Source: CAZGTQ01 sp964528575 (GTDB lineage: Bacteria > Planctomycetota > UBA1135 > GCA-002686595). From it: 11,290 nt of DNA. The position numbers were made by a program, and so were the translations under genes. Location: NCBI GenBank assembly GCA_964528575.1, contig CAZGTQ010000357.1:1-11290 (forward strand), given 5' to 3'. Shown here piece after piece: positions 6,589-11,290 of this stretch. Position 1 is the stretch's first letter; every line of letters starts with the position of its first letter. The notes beneath the pieces are model-generated. The model saw only the letters and a program-made list of their open reading frames with translations, made no database searches and was not told the origin of the DNA.

Positions 6589-7365
6589 CTACGACTCCCG
6601 CGTCGTCGCGCTCGCCCGCGACTCCCGCAGGAACAGGTACAGCTCCTTGAGGAACACGCGCGCGTCGTCGAAGCGCGGGACGTCGAGGCGCCGCGCGTAG
6701 ACGCGCGCGGTCTCGACGTAGAGCTCCTTCTTGCGCTCGCGCTCGAGGCCGTCGCGGCCGAGCAGGGCGCGCAGGTAGTCGTAGTCGGCGCCGTCGAGGC
6801 GGGCGGCGAGCGCCGGAGCGAGCGGGACGGTGCGGCGCGGGAGGCGCGACCACGTCTCGGTCGGGTACGGCTCGCGCGACGCGGGCGGCGGCGCCGCGCG
6901 CAGGACCGTCGTGCGCGCGACCAGGTCGCCGAGGCGCTGGCGCCGCGGGTTGGACGCCATGACGTAGATGCCGACCGGCGGCAGCGGCAACGGCAAGAGG
7001 ACCTCGAGCGGCCAGAACAGCGAGCGCAGCACGTGCTGGCCGTTGGTCGCGGGATATCCGTTGGCGTCGGTGACGCGCAGGCCGAGGGCGCGCTTGCCCG
7101 GCGTCTGGCCGTTCCAGAGGATCGCGAACAGGGCGGGGTAGGCGACGAGGGCGAGCATCACGCCGCCGACCATCACTCCCTGCACGATGTCCGAGAAACC
7201 GGTCGGGTCGACGCTCGCGATCAGCGTCGCGATCAGGAGCAGCGTGGCCCACGTCCCGAACAGGATCAGCAGGTCGATCAGCGCGGCGGCGCTGCGGCTG
7301 CCCGGTCCCGCGACCTCGTGGCGCAGCACCACTCCCTCGGGCGTCTCGACGGCGAGCTGGGGCAT
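6589..7365 (-). CDS. RDD family membrane protein
   Basis: The 258-residue protein has the RDD domain at about 20-157: conserved R24 and D31 in SRSAAALIDLLIL, the loop motif NGQTPGKRALGLRV (85-98) and a closing QRLGDLVARTTVL (143-155). Three hydrophobic segments lie at about 27-50, 63-84 and 112-135. A C-terminal cytoplasmic region (160-258) has charged, probably helical stretches such as GLERERKKELYVETARVYAR (206-225) and no recognised domain. RDD proteins are membrane proteins of mostly unknown function, some linked to ion transport. ATG at 7365 is chosen because MPQLAVETPEGV gives the typical short N-terminus and a TACCAT box lies 9 bases upstream. It is divergent from the SpoIIM-family gene (61 bases apart), the same pairing seen next to MoxR/DUF58 genes elsewhere. 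Confidence 0.88.
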   Translation of the reverse strand: MPQLAVETPEGVVLRHEVAGPGSRSAAALIDLLILFGTWATLLLIATLIASVDPTGFSDIVQGVMVGGVMLALVAYPALFAILWNGQTPGKRALGLRVTDANGYPATNGQHVLRSLFWPLEVLLPLPLPPVGIYVMASNPRRQRLGDLVARTTVLRAAPPPASREPYPTETWSRLPRRTVPLAPALAARLDGADYDYLRALLGRDGLERERKKELYVETARVYARRLDVPRFDDARVFLKELYLFLRESRASATTRES

Positions 7366-7374
7366 CGCGGCCCG

Positions 7375-7380
7375 ATGGTA
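7375..7380 (-). promoter_or_regulatory. -10 element (TACCAT) of the RDD gene, near-leaderless
   Basis: TACCAT on the minus strand ends 9 bases before the ATG at 7365. The intervening bases CGGGCCGCG have no Shine-Dalgarno character. Confidence 0.5.
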
Positions 7381-7414
7381 GCAGCGCCGGCGTGCCGAAT
7401 GCGCCGCCGGCGCG

Positions 7415-7420
7415 TACGAT
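7415..7420 (+). promoter_or_regulatory. -10 element (TACGAT) of the SpoIIM-family gene, leaderless spacing
   Basis: TACGAT ends exactly 6 bases before the GTG at 7427, so the start codon would be the 5' end of the transcript. GTGCCG lies 17 bases further upstream as a weak -35. Confidence 0.6.
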
Positions 7421-7426
7421 CCGCCC

Positions 7427-8530
7427 GTGCCGCTCAGCCAGCCCGAGTCCAAGCAGCTCGCCCGCCTCGAGCGGCTCGTCGTCCATGCGCGCAACCGGGG
7501 GCTGCGCAGCCTCGGCCCCGAGGCGCTCTCCGAGCTGCCGCGGCTGTACCGCCAGGCGTGCACGGTGCTCGCGCGCCTGCAGACGAGCGGCGCGGACCAG
7601 GAGGCGACCGCGACCGTACGCCGGGTCGTCAACGCCGCGCACGGGCTGATGCACCGCGAGCCGCGCGCCGGGGTCGCGTCCGTCGTCCGCCGGACCGCGC
7701 GCTTCTTCCTCGAGGAGTGCCCGCGCGCCATGCGCGCGGAGTGGAAGCTGATCTGCGTCGTTCTCGCGGGCGTGTACGGCCTCGCGATCGCGTCGTACGT
7801 CGCGGTCAGCCGCGACCTCGACCTCGCGTTCTCGCTGCTGCACGCCGACTTCGTCAAGGCGGAGATCGAGCAGCTCGAGCAGACCGCACCGGGCGAGCCG
7901 TTCCGCGGCAACTTCACGTTCGGGATCGGCGAGTCGCCGAGCACCGCGGGCAAGCTCATGGCGCACAACATGGGCGTCGGGGTGCTGATGTTCGCCGCGG
8001 CCCTGATCCCGCCGCTCTACGCGTACATCATGGGCACGAACGGCCTGATGCTCGGCACGTACACCGGCGTCGCGTGGCACTGGGGACAAGCCGGCGCGAT
8101 CTCGTCGGTCCTGTGGTGCCACGGCGTGCTCGAGATCCAGGCGCTCGTGCTCGCCGGCGCGGCCGGGCTCGTCCTCGTGCGCGCCTGGGTCGCGCCCGGA
8201 CCGTGGACGCGCACCCACGCGATGAAGCTCGAGGCGCGCCGCGCCGGACGCCTGCTCGCGCCGGTCTTCCCGATGCTCTTCTGCGCCGGCCTGATCGAGG
8301 GTTTCGTCAGCCCGCACGCCGAGCTCGGAACGCGCCTGCTCTTCGCGGTCGCGAGCGGCCTCGCGCTCCTCGCGTGGGGGCTCGGCGGCGGCCGGCGGCC
8401 GAGCAACCTACACGCCGGCGGCGCAGCCTCAGCGTCTGCGCTCGTCGAGCCACGCCGCGAGCAGCGGCCCGGCGGCCTCCGCCGGCACCGCGTCGAGCAC
8501 GCGCACGCCGCTCCCCGCGAGTCGGCGTAG
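7427..8530 (+). CDS. SpoIIM-family (DUF95) membrane protein
   Basis: The 367-residue protein has a soluble helical N-terminus (1-104) followed by the SpoIIM/DUF95 membrane domain. Hydrophobic segments lie at about 108-126, 183-201, 236-253, 278-292 and 303-318. Family hallmarks are MAHNMGVGVLMFAA (178-191), CHGVLEIQALVLAGAAGL (231-248) and AGLIEGFVSP (287-296). The name comes from Bacillus sporulation, but homologues occur widely in non-sporulating bacteria next to RDD, DUF58 and MoxR genes, so sporulation is not implied. GTG at 7427 is chosen from the TACGAT box 6 bases upstream and the frame's conserved-looking helical start. The recognisable domain ends near residue 322. The last 33 residues (Arg/Ala/His-rich, 335-367) are encoded antisense to the 3' end of DUF58 and look like a read-on extension after loss of an earlier stop. 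Confidence 0.88.
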   Translation: MPLSQPESKQLARLERLVVHARNRGLRSLGPEALSELPRLYRQACTVLARLQTSGADQEATATVRRVVNAAHGLMHREPRAGVASVVRRTARFFLEECPRAMRAEWKLICVVLAGVYGLAIASYVAVSRDLDLAFSLLHADFVKAEIEQLEQTAPGEPFRGNFTFGIGESPSTAGKLMAHNMGVGVLMFAAALIPPLYAYIMGTNGLMLGTYTGVAWHWGQAGAISSVLWCHGVLEIQALVLAGAAGLVLVRAWVAPGPWTRTHAMKLEARRAGRLLAPVFPMLFCAGLIEGFVSPHAELGTRLLFAVASGLALLAWGLGGGRRPSNLHAGGAASASALVEPRREQRPGGLRRHRVEHAHAAPRESA

Positions 8531-9853
8531 CGCCCGCCGCCGGTCCTCGATGAGCTCGAACGCCGCCGCGCGCAGCGCGACGGCCGGGAGCGGGTCCTCG
8601 TCCAGCACGTCGGCGTCCTCGGCGCGCGGCGCGGGCAGCCCGTCGGCGATGCGCCGCAGCGACGGGTCGTCGAGGCCGGCGAACACGAGGCGGTGGCGCT
8701 TCGACGCGCTCGCGAGCGCGCGCCGCTGCGCGTCGACCGAGAGCGGATCCGCGACGTCGGAGAGCACGACGACCATCGCGCTGCGCCGGTAGCGCGCCGC
8801 GACCTCGCGCAGCGCGCGGCCGAGATCGGACTCGGCCTCGCTCGGGTGCAGGTGGAACACAGCCTCGCGCAGGCGGGCGAGCTGCCGCGCGCCGCGCGTC
8901 GGAGCGACGAACGCGCGGATGCGCGCGTCGAACACCGCGATACCGACGCGGTCGCCCTTCTGCAGCGCGACCGCCGCGAGCTCGAGCGCGGCGTCGATCG
9001 CCCAGTCGAGCTTGTTCCAACCCCTCAGCCGGTCCTCCGCGGCCGTCGCGCGCATGCGCCGGCCGGAGTCGATGAGCAGGACGAGCTCCTGCCCGCGCTC
9101 CTCCTGGTACTGGCGCACCGTCGGCCGCCCGCGCTTCGCGAACGCCTTCCAGTCGATGCGCCGCACGTCGTCGCCGTGCACGTACTGGCGCAGCGACTCG
9201 AACTCGGTCTGGCCGCCGCGGCGCCGCAGCTTGCGCACGCCCAGCTCCCACCAGCGCTCGCTCGCCGCGAGCTTCAACGTGCGCTTCAGCCCGGCGAGCG
9301 CGGGCTCGATCGCGATCGTCTGCTCGCCGCCCATGCGCGCGGTGCGCTCGACGAGGCCGAGCGGGCCGCGTAGCCGCAGGCGCAGGTCGCCGAGCGCGTG
9401 CACGCCGCGCAGGCGCGAGCGGTAGTCGCGCTCGAGGACGAGCTCTCCGTCGCCGAGCACGCCGGCGTCGGGGCCGCCGCTCGGGTCGCCGCGGTCCGGC
9501 TCGGCCCGCTGCGTTCCGTCCGCGGTCGCGACGCTGCGCGCGACGACCTCGAAGCACGCGGGGAACTCCTCGGAGACCTCGAAGCGCAGCCCGCTCGCGC
9601 GCCCGCCGGCCGGCGCGGGGTCGACGACGAGGGCGCGCGTGAACGCGTTGGAGAGGCCGGCCGTCCGCGGCAGCCGGCGCGCGACGCCGAGCCGCTCGGG
9701 CCGCGGCGTGAAGAGCAAGTCGATCGCGACGAGCGCGAGCGCGCCGAGGTCGCAGACGACGAGCGGCAGGCGCAGCGCCGGGACGAGCGCCGCGGCGAGC
9801 GAGAGCGCCACGAGCAGCGCGCCGAGCGCGATCAGCCGGCGCGTCGGGATCAG
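8429..9853 (-). CDS. DUF58 protein (vWA-like partner of MoxR), probable CTG start
   Basis: The protein is 474 residues from the proposed start. Two N-terminal hydrophobic segments (about 7-25 and 29-48) are followed by a periplasm-type beta-rich region (about 55-200). The DUF58 core is GGQTEFESLRQYVHGDDVRR (213-232) followed by IDWKAFAKRGRPTVRQYQEE (233-252), and a vWA-like domain begins at LVLLIDSGRRM (257-267). The MIDAS motif is the degenerate D-S-G-R-R-M form, not DxSxS. DUF58 proteins work with MoxR AAA+ ATPases, probably in assembly or metal loading of envelope proteins. The family start is M(I/L)-P-T-R-R-L; here the codons read CTG ATC CCG ACG CGC CGG, and no ATG, GTG or TTG lies nearby upstream in frame. 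GGAGGT sits 6 bases before the CTG, and CTG overlaps the moxR stop as CTGA. A GTG 14 codons on would cut into the first membrane helix. Confidence 0.88.
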   Translation of the reverse strand: MIPTRRLIALGALLVALSLAAALVPALRLPLVVCDLGALALVAIDLLFTPRPERLGVARRLPRTAGLSNAFTRALVVDPAPAGGRASGLRFEVSEEFPACFEVVARSVATADGTQRAEPDRGDPSGGPDAGVLGDGELVLERDYRSRLRGVHALGDLRLRLRGPLGLVERTARMGGEQTIAIEPALAGLKRTLKLAASERWWELGVRKLRRRGGQTEFESLRQYVHGDDVRRIDWKAFAKRGRPTVRQYQEERGQELVLLIDSGRRMRATAAEDRLRGWNKLDWAIDAALELAAVALQKGDRVGIAVFDARIRAFVAPTRGARQLARLREAVFHLHPSEAESDLGRALREVAARYRRSAMVVVLSDVADPLSVDAQRRALASASKRHRLVFAGLDDPSLRRIADGLPAPRAEDADVLDEDPLPAVALRAAAFELIEDRRRALRRLAGSGVRVLDAVPAEAAGPLLAAWLDERRR

Positions 9854-11043
9854 CGCGGCACCTCCACCGAGTCGAGGATGCCGAGGAGCACGCGGTCGGG
9901 CCGCACGCCCTCGATCTCCTCGGCCGGGTCGAGCGCGACGCGGTGGCGCAGGGCGGGCACGAACACCGCCTTGACGTCGTCGGGCGTGATGTAGTCGAGC
10001 CCGCGCAGCGCCGCGCGCGCCTTCGCGGCGCGCAGGATCGTCACGCCTGCGCGCGGGCTCGCGCCGAGCACGAGCGACGGGCTCTGCCGCGTGCGCTCGA
10101 GCAGACGCACGACGTACGCGGGGATGTCCTCGCGCACCGCGACGCCGTCGACGACGCGCGCGCCTTCGCGCAGCTCCTCCGGCGATGAGACGGGCTCGAC
10201 GCCGAGCTGCTGCGGCGTCGCCGACGGACTGCGCGCGTGCGCGGCCGCGAGCAGCCGCGCCTCGAGCTCGGGGGGCGGGTAGCCGACCTCGACCTTGAAC
10301 AGGAAGCGGTCGAGCTGCGCCTCGGGCAGCGGATAGGTGCCCTCGTGCTCGATCGGGTTCATCGTCGCGAAGACGACGAACGGCACGGGCAGCGCGTGAT
10401 GCTCGCCGTCGATCGTCACCGAGCCCTCCTGCATCGCCTCGAGCAGCGCGGCCTGCGTCTTCGCCGGCGCGCGGTTGATCTCGTCGCACAGCAGGAACTG
10501 CGCGAACACCGGCCCCGGCGCGAAGCGGAAGCGTCCTTCGCCGGGATGGAACACGCTCGTGCCCGTCACGTCGGCGGGCATCAGGTCGGGCGTGAACTGC
10601 ACGCGGCCGAACGACCCGCCCAACGTGCGCGCGACCGTGCGCACGAGCAGCGTCTTGGCGACGCCTGGCGGCCCCTCGAGCAGCACGTGGCCGCCGGCGA
10701 GCGCGGCGACGAGGCACGCTTCGACCTCGTCGTCCAGGCCGACGAGCACGCGCGCCGCCGCGGCGCGGACGCGCTGACCCAGGGCGCGGACGCGCTCGAT
10801 CGCCGGCGCGCGGCTCGGGTCGACCGGCGGCGCGTGCGCGACGCTCGCGGACGGCGCCTCGGACTCGGCCGCGTGCTCGGCCGCGCTCTCGGGGCCCGAC
10901 GGCGCGCGCCCGGCGGCGCTCGACGCGGGCTCGCTCGGCACGGGCTCGCTCGGCACGGGCTCGCTCGACGCGCGCTGCGGCGCGGCCGGCTCGGCGGCGG
11001 CGGACGGCGGGAAGCCCGGGCGGTCGGGGTCCGGTGTGGTCAT
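9850..11043 (-). CDS. MoxR family AAA+ ATPase
   Basis: The 397-residue protein carries the MoxR core from about residue 80. Walker A is GPPGVAKT (124-131), Walker B LLCDEINR (184-191), the MoxR signature APAKTQAALLEAMQEG lies at 192-207, sensor 1 is in ATMNP (226-230), LDRFLFK follows at 244-250, and a sensor-2-type GASPRAG lies in the lid domain. MoxR ATPases are chaperone-like, acting with vWA proteins to activate or insert cofactors into partner complexes. An unusual N-terminal extension (about 1-78) is Ser/Pro/Glu/Ala-rich with a five-residue repeat (SEPVP). ATG at 11043 has TACGCT 6 bases upstream and no Shine-Dalgarno sequence, supporting a leaderless start. The stop overlaps the DUF58 start, so the two form an operon. 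Typical partners such as DUF4129 or further vWA/TPR genes may lie beyond the right edge. Confidence 0.93.
   Translation of the reverse strand: MTTPDPDRPGFPPSAAAEPAAPQRASSEPVPSEPVPSEPASSAAGRAPSGPESAAEHAAESEAPSASVAHAPPVDPSRAPAIERVRALGQRVRAAAARVLVGLDDEVEACLVAALAGGHVLLEGPPGVAKTLLVRTVARTLGGSFGRVQFTPDLMPADVTGTSVFHPGEGRFRFAPGPVFAQFLLCDEINRAPAKTQAALLEAMQEGSVTIDGEHHALPVPFVVFATMNPIEHEGTYPLPEAQLDRFLFKVEVGYPPPELEARLLAAAHARSPSATPQQLGVEPVSSPEELREGARVVDGVAVREDIPAYVVRLLERTRQSPSLVLGASPRAGVTILRAAKARAALRGLDYITPDDVKAVFVPALRHRVALDPAEEIEGVRPDRVLLGILDSVEVPR
9860..9865 (-). promoter_or_regulatory. Shine-Dalgarno sequence for DUF58
   Basis: GGAGGT on the minus strand lies 6 bases before the proposed CTG start (9853-9851). 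It is inside the last codons of moxR and is the clearest ribosome binding site in the window. It decides the start choice for DUF58. Confidence 0.7.
10928..10972. repeat. Three 15-bp tandem units in the 5' part of moxR
   Basis: GGCTCGCTCGGCACG is repeated at 10928 and 10943, with a third diverged unit at 10958. On the minus strand it encodes a PSEPV-type pentapeptide repeat within the disordered N-terminal extension of MoxR. Confidence 0.8.
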
Positions 11044-11049
11044 CGGTGG

Positions 11050-11055
11050 AGCGTA
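11050..11055 (-). promoter_or_regulatory. -10 element (TACGCT) of moxR, leaderless spacing
   Basis: TACGCT on the minus strand ends 6 bases before the ATG at 11043. The -35 position would fall in or at the edge of the first 22-bp direct repeat. Confidence 0.6.
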
Positions 11056-11065
11056 ACGTGCCGCC

Positions 11066-11131
11066 GCCGTCGAAGACGAGGTGGAGGGCCGTCGAAGACG
11101 AGGTGGAAGGCCGTCGAAGACGAGGTGGAAG
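11066..11131. repeat. Three 22-bp direct tandem repeats upstream of moxR
   Basis: Units at 11066-11087, 11088-11109 and 11110-11131 share one sequence beginning GCCGTCGAAGACGAGG. The last two are identical and the first differs at one base (GGAGG instead of GGAAG at its end). A 6-base start of a fourth copy follows (11132-11137). The array fills most of the 102 bases between the upstream gene's stop and moxR. The 22-bp period is about two helical turns, so each unit presents the same DNA face. It is not coding, since the period is not a multiple of three. Confidence 0.92.
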
Positions 11132-11145
11132 GCCGTCCTCGATCG

Positions 11146-11290
11146 TCAGCGCGGCACCGCGTCCGCGCGGTCGACGTCGTCCAACGTCCGTGCGAGCCGC
11201 TCGAGGTCCTCGAGCGAGCGGACGGGCTCCTGCGCGAACGCCGCCCGCCACGCGCCCCGGCTCTCGCGCCGGGCGGTGCGAGCGGCCCAC
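11146..11290 (-). CDS. C-terminal 47 residues of an unknown protein (5' end beyond the window)
   Basis: The frame is open from the right edge to a TGA at 11146. It encodes a charged, probably helical tail with WRAAFAQEPVRSLEDLERLA and the end DRADAVPR. Composition is Arg/Ala/Asp/Glu with codon use like its neighbours. I cannot assign a family from this fragment. Genes directly before moxR are often DUF4350 or other envelope proteins, so a cytoplasmic tail of such a protein is possible but unproven. It shares the moxR strand, although moxR appears to have its own promoter in between. Confidence 0.5.
   Translation of the reverse strand, partial: WAARTARRESRGAWRAAFAQEPVRSLEDLERLARTLDDVDRADAVPR

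Noticed and set aside
7427..8530. Endospore formation suggested by the SpoIIM name
   Set aside because: The DUF95 family is widespread in non-sporulating bacteria, and no other sporulation gene is present.
11066..11131. CRISPR array
   Set aside because: The units are contiguous with no unique spacers, and no cas gene is present.
8429..11290. One continuous 953-residue minus-strand frame suggesting a large DUF58 fusion
   Set aside because: Upstream of 9853 the translation is a shadow of moxR in another frame. Only the DUF58 part has family motifs, and the frame's apparent start is just a GTG at the window edge.

Overview
The window is very GC-rich DNA with dense coding and the strong third-position G/C use that opens long false frames opposite real genes. 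A GT9 heptosyltransferase-like enzyme points to a Gram-negative-type envelope. The secreted FG-GAP/VCBS protein, the short site-2 protease and the MoxR/DUF58/SpoIIM/RDD cluster would fit Planctomycetota or a high-GC lineage such as Myxococcota. There is no rRNA or marker gene, so the taxon is an inference. I saw no tRNA, rRNA, insertion sequence, CRISPR array or phage gene.

Left part (1-3173): the 5' end of a secreted calcium-binding FG-GAP/VCBS repeat protein (minus strand, running off the left edge), a 416-base stretch with no gene but two inverted repeats, then a minus-strand pair made of a GT9 glycosyltransferase and a 68-residue two-helix membrane protein joined by a GTGA stop/start overlap. 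Divergent from this pair is a DPM1-type polyprenol-phosphate mannosyltransferase. The divergent promoter region holds a perfect 35-bp tandem duplication, each copy containing a 9-bp GC inverted repeat.

Middle part (3182-6534): a divergent tungsten/molybdopterin aldehyde ferredoxin oxidoreductase (AOR) homologue with a MoaD/ThiS-like ubiquitin fold fused at its C-terminus and ending in Gly-Gly. A site-2 protease (M50) gene is transcribed away from it. The AOR gene also carries a 12-bp in-frame tandem repeat near its start and appears to have lost two residues usually assigned to AOR catalysis, while keeping the cluster cysteines and pterin motifs.

Right part (6589-11290): an RDD membrane protein, a SpoIIM-family membrane protein, DUF58 and the MoxR AAA+ ATPase. 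This order and relative orientation matches, from memory, Rv3692-Rv3695 of Mycobacterium tuberculosis. The likely role is a MoxR chaperone acting with a vWA-type DUF58 partner on membrane or envelope proteins. DUF58 seems to start at a CTG codon inside a CTGA overlap with moxR behind a good Shine-Dalgarno sequence, and its 3' end overlaps SpoIIM tail to tail by 102 bases. A partial unknown gene lies upstream of moxR at the right edge.

A regulatory pattern runs through the window. Five genes that begin transcription units have a TANNNT hexamer 6-9 bases before the start codon and no visible Shine-Dalgarno sequence, as expected of leaderless mRNAs. A Shine-Dalgarno sequence is clear at the operon-internal DUF58 gene.
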